Shown piece by piece: positions 1 to 6,809 of a DNA stretch of 8,867 nucleotides (its first letter is position 1; every line of letters starts with the position of its first letter). The stretch is taken from assembly GCA_030740295.1 (NCBI GenBank), contig JASLXP010000409.1, forward strand, positions 1 to 8,867, read 5' to 3'. The translations under genes were made by a program, and so were the position numbers. The notes beneath the pieces were generated by a model that ran no database searches, was not told the DNA's origin, and worked only from the letters and a program-made list of their open reading frames with translations. This stretch comes from Planctomycetota bacterium (GTDB taxonomy: Bacteria > Planctomycetota > PUPC01 > JACPCR01).

Positions 1-411
1 GGGAGTTCACTGCCGCATGACTTCGTGAGTCTGGTAGCGAAAGTGGGATTCGACCTTGGCTTGGATCCGGACTGGTTGAATCTCGGCCCCAAAGATGTCC
101 TGGAAATTTATGGGATCCCGGAAGGGATGATGGACCGGTCGGAGCGGCGTGAGTATGGCCCCTCGCTGGCCATTTATTTCATTCATCGGCTTGACCAGAT
201 TCATCTGAAACTTCTCGCGGCCGCGGACCCCAAAGCTCAGCCGCACCATATGGAAGATTTGATGCAATGGCTGAAGCCATCGGAAGAGGAGTTGCAGGCC
301 GCGGTCGATTGGCTGCTGAGCCGGAAAACTTCGTCCTGGTTTCGCTGTCAGGTGCGTTATGTAGCTTTGAGATTGGGCTATGAACAGATCGCTGAGAAAA
401 CTCCGGAATGA
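1..411 (+). CDS. DUF6036-type nucleotidyltransferase-like protein, 5' end missing
   Basis: Seen: the frame is open from base 1 and ends at TGA 409-411, leaving 136 residues. The GTG at 25 is simply an internal valine codon, so the gene is cut by the window edge. Conserved blocks are GLDPDWLNLGPKDVLE (about residues 19-34), a short GIPEGM stretch, YFIHRLDQIHLKLLAAADP (about 59-77), PHHMEDL and a C-terminal LGYEQIAEK. From memory of the family, this pattern matches the C-terminal half of DUF6036/AbiEii-related nucleotidyltransferase-like proteins of roughly 200 residues; the N-terminal part with the GG...A/S and DxD catalytic motifs would lie left of the window. The next gene overlaps it by 32 nt, so the two are probably translationally coupled. 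Inference: the putative enzyme, or toxin, half of a two-gene toxin-antitoxin-like cassette. Its substrate (tRNA, nucleotide or protein) cannot be told from this fragment. Confidence 0.8.
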   Translation, partial: GSSLPHDFVSLVAKVGFDLGLDPDWLNLGPKDVLEIYGIPEGMMDRSERREYGPSLAIYFIHRLDQIHLKLLAAADPKAQPHHMEDLMQWLKPSEEELQAAVDWLLSRKTSSWFRCQVRYVALRLGYEQIAEKTPE

Positions 412-1411
412 GTTCAGACAAGGCCTGCTGAATTTCATCTGGCGCCAGTGGCAGAAGATGGGAGTTGCCGGTTCTCTGCGCGGCCATGATGGCTGGTTCA
501 TTGATCCGGAACCGGTCCTGGCCTTCACATCGGAGATCGGCCGTCAAGATGCACGCGTCTTTGATGAAGTGCTCGATTGGCTTCGCTGCAACGGTGAATG
601 GGTGAACACGCAGAGATTAACCACGATCCTCAATGCTGATGATGTTGGCTGCAGACCCGCGATGGGTGCCATAGCCTCATGGCTGGCTGAGCTTGACAAG
701 TCAACAAAATGGCGCGGGCTGGCTCGCAAAATGGAGTCTTGCGAGCCCGTCGAAGCCCTCTTCAACTCTCAACGGAACAGCAGGCAGGCCGCTTTCAAAC
801 AGCGAGACAAACACTTCGATCGTTACGGTTTGCTGAGAAGGCCCATCAAGACCCGCGGGATGACCCAACCGGTAAACATGTCCTCACCGGTAAACGCAGT
901 GTTCAAGTGCCGGGCCGTATTTGGTATCGGCATACGCGCTGACGTGATCCTTTTTCTACTCTCGACAGACGGAGGACACGCCAGACGAATCGCCAATCTG
1001 CTGGGCTATAATCACATGCGCGTTCGGGAACTGCTGATAGGGCTGGCCGACGCTGAAGTCTTGACCATGCGACAGGCCGGCCGCACCAAACACTATTTCA
1101 TCGACAAAGAGAAGTGGGGCTCAGTACTACTGGGGAATTCGGAGAATCCCCGTTGGATTGATTGGCGCGCGCTGGTCCGTGGGCTGACCGTTTTGTGGCG
1201 TAAAGTCTGGTCAATCGACGAGGAGCGAGCGGACGACTACATTTTTTCGGCAGAGATGAGGGAAGCAATCCGCGCGGCACGCGATGACCTCCTCGCCAGC
1301 GGCCTGGGTATCGAGATCCGAGAAGACCGCAGGTACTTGGCAGAAGACTACCTGCCGGTATTCCTCGCAGATATGACTCAGATGCTCCAGACTCTCAACG
1401 GAGCAAAGTGA
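380..1411 (+). CDS. Winged-helix protein partnered with the DUF6036-type gene
   Basis: Seen: 343 residues from ATG 380 to TGA 1409-1411. The start lies inside the upstream gene (32-nt overlap, different frame) and has no strong Shine-Dalgarno sequence, which fits coupled translation. The N-terminal region (about 8-90) is helical, with FIWRQWQKMGVAG and DEVLDWL blocks. Residues about 184-246 form an ArsR/MarR-like winged helix: RADVILFLL, then a turn-helix around ARRIANLLGYNHMRVRELL, and a wing with RQAGRTKHYF. The C-terminal part carries WRALVRGLTVLWRKVW and an acidic, helical tail. There is no signal peptide or membrane segment. Known: nucleotidyltransferase toxins of the AbiE type pair with a winged-helix antitoxin that represses its own operon. 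Inference: this is the DNA-binding partner, perhaps antitoxin and repressor, although it is longer than the usual AbiEi and is encoded second rather than first. It could also be just a regulator. Its mode of action is unproven. Confidence 0.82.
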   Translation: MNRSLRKLRNEFRQGLLNFIWRQWQKMGVAGSLRGHDGWFIDPEPVLAFTSEIGRQDARVFDEVLDWLRCNGEWVNTQRLTTILNADDVGCRPAMGAIASWLAELDKSTKWRGLARKMESCEPVEALFNSQRNSRQAAFKQRDKHFDRYGLLRRPIKTRGMTQPVNMSSPVNAVFKCRAVFGIGIRADVILFLLSTDGGHARRIANLLGYNHMRVRELLIGLADAEVLTMRQAGRTKHYFIDKEKWGSVLLGNSENPRWIDWRALVRGLTVLWRKVWSIDEERADDYIFSAEMREAIRAARDDLLASGLGIEIREDRRYLAEDYLPVFLADMTQMLQTLNGAK

Positions 1412-1528
1412 TCGGAGCCCCGAAAGGGCGCCTATGTCCGTGGAGACTCGACTGGGACACGAAAGGAAGGAAGGAGACATGGGACCGGAGTGCGGCCGCC
1501 AGTGGCCCCGAAGGGCATTCGGACGTGG
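1412..1528. other. Convergent intergenic junction
   Basis: This 117-bp gap separates the + strand cassette from the 3' end of the - strand locus. I see no coding signal. Two near-identical GC-rich mini-hairpins lie in it: GCCC-CGAAA-GGGC (1417-1429) and GCCC-CGAA-GGGC (1505-1516). Neither is followed by a run of T on either strand, so they are not convincing intrinsic terminators. If termination occurs here, the signal is not obvious. Confidence 0.5.
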
Positions 1529-1894
1529 CTATGAGTTTCTGCCAGCCTTGCTGGTGTCTATTGGATGGATACCCATGCCTTGTGCAGGTGAAGCCGGGGC
1601 GAAACGGTAGTCGCCGCCTTCTGCGTTTAAGAAAAGCGGATCGGCGATGACCGTTCCGTCGCGCATTTCCAGGGGAGACCGATCCTTTGCGGCATGCTTC
1701 TCAGTGGTCTCCAACTCGACCTTGCCGCTTGCGCTGAAGAGGACGTTTCCGGGCATGGATGCGATGCCTTCGGGTGGAGTGCGGTTCGGGACGTAAGAAT
1801 TGCAGGGCTGGAACGTAACCCTTTGGATGTTGCGGCGTGTCCTGGCTCCTTGAAGACCGGGAACGGATCCGCGAATTTTCCGGTGTAGGGCGAT
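1529..1894 (-). pseudogene. Out-of-frame C-terminal tail, parallel beta-helix type
   Basis: Seen: this frame is open from just after a TGA (1897-1895) to TAG at 1531-1529. It lies in the -1 frame relative to the end of the large upstream reading frame (5100-1627), which it overlaps. From about 1834 it encodes protein-like sequence (NIQRVTFQP...), and its last part reads GTVIADPLFLNAEGGDYRF, then SPAQGMGIHPIDTSKAG. Known, from memory: the pattern ADPLF-(V/L)-x-x-E-x-GD(F/Y)R-L...SPA...G-I-x-PID is a characteristic C-terminus of secreted right-handed parallel beta-helix proteins. An ATG at 1756 exists, but a free-standing 75-aa protein made only of this end piece is unlikely. Inference: either the true C-terminus of the large upstream gene, displaced by a 1-nt loss (restored length about 1190 aa), or the remnant of a second gene joined to it by a deletion. 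Confidence 0.6.
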
Positions 1895-4800
1895 TCACGG
1901 GGACCGCGAGGCATGAATACAAAGGATCGCTCGGCCAGACCGTCCGGGCGCAGATTTACAGCGCCGCTTGAATCCGCATCGATGACTACCATCTGCTCGT
2001 CCGCGTGATCGAGCAGTCCGGTATAAGCGTAGATCGCTGCGAGCTCGCCGGTAACCCAGTCATCCTGCACATCGAACGCCATATACAGATAGTCGCGATC
2101 ATACATGAGCCAGGCTTTCGCCTGGTAGCCTGCCTTGCGGAAGTGGTAGATGTAGTTGTCCTGCATCCACCGATCAGACAAAGGCGCACCGCCTTCCAGG
2201 TTCGGGTACCTGAGATGGAACGGATGTGCCGTTTGCCATTCAGTCAGCATGCCGTCGATCTTCGGTGCTTCAGGAGCGGGAACGATGACGAAAAAATCAA
2301 GAGTCTCCGTCCGTATCACTGTCGTTCCATTCAGAATCGCCTCGGCAGTCACGTCATAGTGATTGAACGGCTTTGGCTCCTTCGACCTGATTCGGAATTG
2401 GAGCCGCCTTTCTTCGCCCGGCTTCAGAGGCTTCAGTTGAACACTCGCCGGCTGCACGGTGACCGCCTTCTCAGCAACAAGCTTCACAGTCCCGGCGAGG
2501 TCCGTTTTCAGAGGGTTTCTGACCGTCACTTCCACAAGGGGATTGTGAGACATGGGATCCGTCAGACCTTCATGGATCCGCAGCGGGGAATGTACGCGGA
2601 TGTTGTCCAGGGATACCTTCTCCTTCGGCCTGCCCTGAAAAGACGCTTGTGCGTACAGGTGATAGACATCCCCTTTTGCATCAATCGGCACATGAATGCG
2701 CATGGGGAAGGTCTTCCGGTATCGGTCCGGATTGGGAATTGGTTTGCCCTTTTCATTCAGCTTCTCGGGCGCTTTTGGTCCGACCGAGACCTTCAGCTTC
2801 TGGGGAGTGACTTTCCATCCTTCGGGCGCAATGATGTCAACAACTCCCTGTACCTTTTCGTTCGAGAAGTTATAAACATGAACGGAGAACTCAGGCGAAG
2901 ACTCCTGGCCGGCCTGGATATTGACGACTCTCTGCCAGCGGTGATGCGCCTTCTGATTCACGTCGAGAGCGATGAAGACTTGTTTCTCTAACGGGGTCGT
3001 CTTCAAAGGCGCCAGTGTCTCGGTCTCGGGTTCTTGTCTGACATTTCCCAGCAGCTTCCTCGAAAAGCCTTCCACGAAAATTGGGCTGTCCGTCAGTTCG
3101 ATCGCCAGTGTCCGGTCAGCACATCGCTCGAATCTGGAATTGTCCATGAGGTCGGTGATTCGGACCCGGTCTGCGCCCACGTTCAGAGAAACGGTTTCAG
3201 GGACGACTTTCGTGGTCCACAGCGCCATCAGCGGCCCGTTCTCGCCCAGAAAGAGATAGCAGTAAATGTCGTCACCCAGCTCGAGCTGTCCGACGTATTT
3301 GCTTCGGTCCAGCATGGCGAAACAGGTGATGGCCGCGGCTACTCTGGAAAATGGGCCGGCGGCATCGGTCATGCCCCAGGCATCCCACCAACGAGCGTTG
3401 TACTGGCGTGACCAGGAATCGGTCAGAGAGATGTGCTCCGCTTCACGGGCCAGCATGATGATTGCCCGGCCGGCGTATTTGCCTGTGACTTTGTCGCTCA
3501 CTCCCTGGTCTGCCCAGAAGATTCCCAGGCCCGGATCGCCGTGGGGTCGACCCTGAATGTTCAGCCGGGCTTCCACTTCCCTGTGGCCGTATTTCTGAAA
3601 GAGCTTCATCCAATCGTGGCTTGAACCGACCTTCCAGAAACCGCTGACAGATTCCGGGGCCTTCGGTGTGATCACGGGCTCAAGCCACATGGCATCGATG
3701 TAGTCGTAACCGCCGTTCTGAATGAACTTCAGCCACCAGTCTTCCGAGTAGCCACTGGCGCCGAAGATGAGCGCTCTGGCGCCGGGGTTCTTCTCCTGGC
3801 CTTTCAGATACTGCTCCTTAATCACGTGCGCATACCGGGCCGGGTCGTGCTGTGTCAGCTCGGCCTCGCCGTTGCACCTTCCCAGGGTCATCTGGATGTA
3901 ATCGCTCCTGGCGTTGCGATCCACGTCCTTCGCTCCGAATAGCTTGACCAGCTCATTTTCAGGCGACCCGATCGGCCCGGAATTGGGTTGAACGTGGATG
4001 CTCGACTGAATTCCGAAATTCCTGCGATGGATGAACGTCCTCTCATGAACCCCGGCGATTTCCTCGACGGACGGATCTCTCAGCAGGGCATCCAGCCAGT
4101 AGTGTCCCCGCAGTTGGAATTTCAACGGTACGGAACGAGTGATGGCTCCCGGCTTGACCACCTCCCCCTTATCGGTCTTCTCCATCGTGGCAGGCGGCAC
4201 TTTCAGCCTGATCGGTTTGCCAATCACGTTACCAAAGAAGTGCGTCAATCTGATGTCAAGTGCTGCATCTCTTGGCTTGTCGGTTGTATTGAAGACCGTC
4301 ACGCTAAGATCGAGAGACTGGTCTTGGTAGTGGTAATGCTTGAAGCCCTCGACCTTCAGATAGAGTGGCGCTCTCTCGGCAGTCATCGCGAACACATGCG
4401 TGCCGAAGGTGAGCGGTATCTCCGGGAAGATCTGGATGCCGAACCTTCTCCCGGATGTCCCGGGCACATTCGGATTGAGTTTGATCTTCTTGACCCACAG
4501 CGTGCCTTTCTGCCGCACGAGCTTGCCGTCCCGATACATCTTCTTCAGTTGCAGCGCGGGGAATTCATCCCTGGCATCAGTTCTGGTCGCGTCCCACCGT
4601 GAGAGCTTTGCCTGAACGTAGTCCCGGTGCCCGTACATGATGTTCAACTTCGGTTCGGTCCAGACATCTTCTTCGGAACAGCCCAGGATGTAGAGGTGCG
4701 AGTAATAGCCGGGAGGAGGCTTGATGAATGGTGCACGTACATAGTGCTTGCCGTAATTACTCCTCAATCCTCCGTGGCCGAATTTATTGTTCACTCGCTT

Positions 4801-5100
4801 CGCTTCCCCGCCGCTAAGCTTGATTTCTTTCTCAACCAGTCGAAACGGAATTCCCTTGAATACGACGGTCTTGTCAAAAGGGGGAAATTGCTCAGAGGGA
4901 AAAGCCACCCCGCCGGCGATGTCCCCTTTCGGTTCCTGTTTCGAGGCGACCCCGTCGCTGTTGAGACCCAGCGCGGTTACATCCAACAGTGCAAATCTCG
5001 GATCGTGCTTACCATCCAGAATCTCCCACGATTCTGCGTGTGAAGAGAAGAGCAGGAAGCAGACAGCCGCGATGCCGGGGATTTTTGATGTTTCATTCAC
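1627..5100 (-). CDS. Large secreted glycosidase-like protein with CBM9-like module, frameshifted at its end
   Basis: Seen: 1157 residues from ATG 5100. A weak AGGT (5112-5109) lies 8 nt upstream, and residues 1-23 look like a signal peptide (hydrophobic IAAVCFLLFSSHA). Regions in order: about 25-145, a galactose-binding-like sandwich (DVTALGLNSDG, VFKGIPFRLV); 220-350, sandwich; about 355-580, a region resembling a clan GH-A barrel (NPGARALIFGASGYSEDWW, FWADQGVSD); 600-680, a C-terminal beta-domain typical of such enzymes (VRITDLMDN, LTDSPIFVEGF); 720-940, Ig/NEW3-like sandwiches (EGWKVTPQKLKVSV); and from 945 a CBM9-like module (APKIDGMLTEWQ, YLYMAFDVQDDW). After about residue 1088 the sequence becomes low-quality Ser/Arg/Pro text, and a better C-terminus appears in the -1 frame. 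The usual second half of CBM9 (EVAIPW-like strand) is missing. Inference: exported, multi-domain glycan-binding or glycan-cleaving protein. The exact family is not recognised and activity is uncertain. Confidence 0.8.
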   Translation of the reverse strand: MNETSKIPGIAAVCFLLFSSHAESWEILDGKHDPRFALLDVTALGLNSDGVASKQEPKGDIAGGVAFPSEQFPPFDKTVVFKGIPFRLVEKEIKLSGGEAKRVNNKFGHGGLRSNYGKHYVRAPFIKPPPGYYSHLYILGCSEEDVWTEPKLNIMYGHRDYVQAKLSRWDATRTDARDEFPALQLKKMYRDGKLVRQKGTLWVKKIKLNPNVPGTSGRRFGIQIFPEIPLTFGTHVFAMTAERAPLYLKVEGFKHYHYQDQSLDLSVTVFNTTDKPRDAALDIRLTHFFGNVIGKPIRLKVPPATMEKTDKGEVVKPGAITRSVPLKFQLRGHYWLDALLRDPSVEEIAGVHERTFIHRRNFGIQSSIHVQPNSGPIGSPENELVKLFGAKDVDRNARSDYIQMTLGRCNGEAELTQHDPARYAHVIKEQYLKGQEKNPGARALIFGASGYSEDWWLKFIQNGGYDYIDAMWLEPVITPKAPESVSGFWKVGSSHDWMKLFQKYGHREVEARLNIQGRPHGDPGLGIFWADQGVSDKVTGKYAGRAIIMLAREAEHISLTDSWSRQYNARWWDAWGMTDAAGPFSRVAAAITCFAMLDRSKYVGQLELGDDIYCYLFLGENGPLMALWTTKVVPETVSLNVGADRVRITDLMDNSRFERCADRTLAIELTDSPIFVEGFSRKLLGNVRQEPETETLAPLKTTPLEKQVFIALDVNQKAHHRWQRVVNIQAGQESSPEFSVHVYNFSNEKVQGVVDIIAPEGWKVTPQKLKVSVGPKAPEKLNEKGKPIPNPDRYRKTFPMRIHVPIDAKGDVYHLYAQASFQGRPKEKVSLDNIRVHSPLRIHEGLTDPMSHNPLVEVTVRNPLKTDLAGTVKLVAEKAVTVQPASVQLKPLKPGEERRLQFRIRSKEPKPFNHYDVTAEAILNGTTVIRTETLDFFVIVPAPEAPKIDGMLTEWQTAHPFHLRYPNLEGGAPLSDRWMQDNYIYHFRKAGYQAKAWLMYDRDYLYMAFDVQDDWVTGELAAIYAYTGLLDHADEQMVVIDADSSGAVNLRPDGLAERSFVFMPRGPRESPYTGKFADPFPVFKEPGHAATSKGLRSSPAILTSRTALHPKASHPCPETSSSAQAARSSWRPLRSMPQRIGLPWKCATERSSPIRFS

Positions 5101-5154
5101 AACTGAGTACCTGTGAAAGCGAATCCGTGATTCCTGAATACCGAAAAGGAATCT

Positions 5155-5934
5155 CTACTTCGGACGTTTCTCTCTGCCAGGACGAATCTTGTCCAGCACC
5201 GGCACTGCCGTATCCCTCCCATAGAGCATGATGGACCGACGGTTTCGGATTTCTTTGCCCATCAGGTTAACCACCCTTATCTCATAACCGAACTGAGATT
5301 CTTTTGCCGAATGGACGTACCCACGGAACACTCTGGCCTCAGGATACTTCTCAATCAATGCCCGGGATGGGCCGTCGTAAGGCGCACGATTTCGATGGAT
5401 CCATCCAGAGATTTCATAGGGCGACTTTTTGCCCGCATAGTAAGCGTGGATGGCCCGATTGGCCGCATCTCCCCAATGGTGAAACCAGTTATTGACGTAG
5501 AATTCCTTCCAGGTTCCGGGTTCGGTTTCCGCCAGGATGACCAGAGCCGTTCCGATTCTCGGCTCATCAAGTTTCAGATCGTAAAACCGGGCATGTGGCC
5601 GATCTATTCCCTGGAGGCCGATCACTCTCAATCGTGGCCTCGATTTCCAATCAACCTTCAACCCGGTGTAGGTTGGCCCCAGATACCATCGGGCTTCGTA
5701 AGGTGTCCCATCCCGGGAAATGATGCGCCAGGTCTTGCCTGTCTTTTCGTCCGCCAGCAGGAAGCTGATGTCCTGCCGCCAATAATAGACGCGCCAGTTG
5801 CGTGTGTGAAAGAACTCGGAAGCGCGGCCGGTGAGGTCAATCGGCCGCATGTCCCGCTTCGGTTCGGCGTCCACCGACATCCATCCGGTCATCGCCGTGA
5901 GCGCAAGTATCCAGATTGCTTTCTTCATCTTCAT
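5155..5934 (-). CDS. Secreted protein of unknown function, 259 aa
   Basis: I do not recognise this family. Seen: ATG at 5934 and TAG at 5157-5155. The start gives MKMKKAIWILALTAMTGWMSVDA, a clear signal peptide with basic n-region, hydrophobic core and an Ala cleavage site, so the product is exported; there is no lipobox cysteine. The mature part is rich in aromatic residues (RVYYWRQDISFLL, FYVNNWFHHWGD), with many predicted beta strands, and ends in a basic tail (KIRPGREKRPK). No catalytic motif stands out. No good Shine-Dalgarno sequence precedes the start, which is common in PVC-type bacteria; an alternative ATG at codon 3 would also keep the signal peptide. It sits between two glycosidase-like genes, 54 nt before the next one, and is the only complete, undamaged gene on this strand. 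Inference: an accessory glycan-binding or processing protein of the locus, likely co-transcribed with the 1157-aa gene. Confidence 0.85.
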   Translation of the reverse strand: MKMKKAIWILALTAMTGWMSVDAEPKRDMRPIDLTGRASEFFHTRNWRVYYWRQDISFLLADEKTGKTWRIISRDGTPYEARWYLGPTYTGLKVDWKSRPRLRVIGLQGIDRPHARFYDLKLDEPRIGTALVILAETEPGTWKEFYVNNWFHHWGDAANRAIHAYYAGKKSPYEISGWIHRNRAPYDGPSRALIEKYPEARVFRGYVHSAKESQFGYEIRVVNLMGKEIRNRRSIMLYGRDTAVPVLDKIRPGREKRPK

Positions 5935-5950
5935 GGAGAGCCTATGTCCC

Positions 5951-5998
5951 TGAATTCTCAGTGAGCTGTGCAGTCACGGAATACCAAAGGAGAATTCA
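5951..5998. promoter_or_regulatory. Inverted repeat upstream of the 259-aa gene, possible operator
   Basis: Seen: perfect 9-bp arms TGAATTCTC (5951-5959) and GAGAATTCA (5990-5998) with a 30-bp spacer. A second dyad is nested inside: GTGA-G-CTG (5961-5968) facing CAG-TCAC (5971-5977). It occupies the 131-bp gap between the upstream glycosidase-like gene and the 259-aa gene and ends 17 bp before that gene's start codon. The inner GTGA...TCAC element is operator-like. As RNA the whole could also fold into a hairpin in the 5' leader. No promoter boxes can be assigned confidently. Function is inferred from position and symmetry only. Confidence 0.35.
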
Positions 5999-6065
5999 AC
6001 AGTCTTTATTTGAATCGATGGCCAAATGACCTTCAGTTCCATGCGGTTCAGATTTGGAGGCGGCG

Positions 6066-6806
6066 TCAGTATTTCCGAATCCAGATCTGTCGGGCGGTAT
6101 GTGGCTCAATTCGCTCGACGGTCAGCTTCCGGCCATGGAAGTCAAGTTTTGCCTCACCCTCAATGCGGAGGAATTCCTGCCACTTCAGTTGAGGCACCAG
6201 GTTGAGCTTGTCCAGATCGACAGACAGGACGGGGGCCCTGGCATCCTTCCGATTCCCGTTGAAGACGGCGAGCAAGACGCGATCCGGGAGTTGCCACATC
6301 GATACGAGTATCTCTTTGTCCGGGCAGGAGACGTAAGGGTTGCGCCAGAATGGAATGTACTTCGTACGGACGTCGTTAATATCCAGCGGTGGGCCCGCAC
6401 CGTGGCTGGGGCCCTTCCATGAGTCATACATACTCACGTAGTCAATCAGACCTTTCCGAACTCGCTTCTGCTTTTCCTTGTCCTGGATGTGTATGTGATC
6501 CATCCAACTGATGGCGATGCCCCAGTTGTGAGGACTTGAGAGGGCACGCATCCGATCCACCGGATAGCCATCGACCCAGTCCATCTTCGATTCGTCTGTC
6601 AGCTTGTGGTATTCGCCATCGAGGATTGCGTCGACCCATGCAGAGGCAACGAGCAGATAATCGTTTGTCGCGTGTGCTACCTGGGCCCCCGGCCCCAGGC
6701 CGTGATCGTGCATCAGCGAATAGCAGCGCATCAGGAACCGCCGAGTGTTAAAGCCCGCGTAGCCCGGCTGAATGCGACCGTCAGGTAATTGGTACGCTGC
6801 TCCGTT
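6066..6806 (-). pseudogene. C-terminal part of the DUF6067-like glycosidase, downstream of an in-frame TAG
   Basis: Seen: this is the same frame as the reading frame ending at 6807, continuing for 246 codons after the TAG to TGA 6068-6066. It starts NGAAYQLPDGRIQPGYAGFN, as expected for the segment after a barrel strand. It then carries WVDAILDGEYHKL (residues 744-756 of the uninterrupted frame), the DGE block that marks the second half of DUF6067-like barrels, followed by NWGIAISWMDH and a C-terminal beta-domain (ILVSMWQLPDRVLLAVFN, then a PHTARQIWIRKY end). The first ATG (6731) lies inside the domain and has no ribosome-binding site, so independent translation of a 221-aa protein is unlikely. 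The preserved codons argue that the break is recent, is suppressed, or is a sequence error. Confidence 0.75.
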
Positions 6807-6809
6807 CTA
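6807..6809 (-). other. In-frame amber codon interrupting the DUF6067-like gene
   Basis: On the - strand the codons read HRTI-TAG-NGAAYQ with no change of frame, and the same protein family continues on both sides. The uninterrupted frame from the right edge to TGA 6066 is 934 codons, with the TAG at codon 687. One substitution from a sense codon such as CAG, AAG, GAG, TCG, TTG or TGG would explain it. TAG also terminates the 259-aa gene and the beta-helix-type tail in this window, so a genome-wide reassignment of TAG is not supported by the local evidence. Confidence 0.85.

Noticed and set aside
1417..1516. Two GCCC-CGAA(A)-GGGC hairpins as intrinsic terminators
   Set aside because: The stems are only 4 bp and no T run follows on either strand.
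1408..1650. 80-codon + strand frame starting inside the end of the winged-helix gene
   Set aside because: Low-complexity Arg/Trp/Cys-rich translation, no ribosome-binding site, and it runs into the antisense of the beta-helix-type tail.
1810..1830. Programmed -1 frameshift at CCAAAGGG
   Set aside because: The direction is right, but the zero-frame codons are AAA GGG, so the run is not a slippery X XXY YYZ heptamer in the correct phase, and I see no clear downstream stem. A base loss or gene fusion is simpler.
1701..1922. 73-codon - strand frame in the third phase over the frameshift region
   Set aside because: The Arg/Ser/Pro-rich translation does not look like protein. The -1 phase with the ADPLF...HPID ending explains the region better.
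2005..2991. 328-codon open frame on the + strand
   Set aside because: It lies wholly antisense to the well-supported 1157-aa gene. Its translation lacks domain-like sequence and is the mirror of the real codons.
3988..4602. 204-codon open frame on the + strand
   Set aside because: Antisense shadow of the N-terminal sandwich domains of the large secreted protein. It has no signal peptide or recognisable motif.
5311..5964. 217-codon open frame on the + strand
   Set aside because: Antisense to the 259-aa secreted protein, whose signal peptide makes the - strand reading the real one.
6807..6809. Whole-genome reassignment of TAG to sense
   Set aside because: TAG ends the 259-aa gene at a plausible C-terminus and also ends the beta-helix-type tail, so TAG is used as a stop in this same window.
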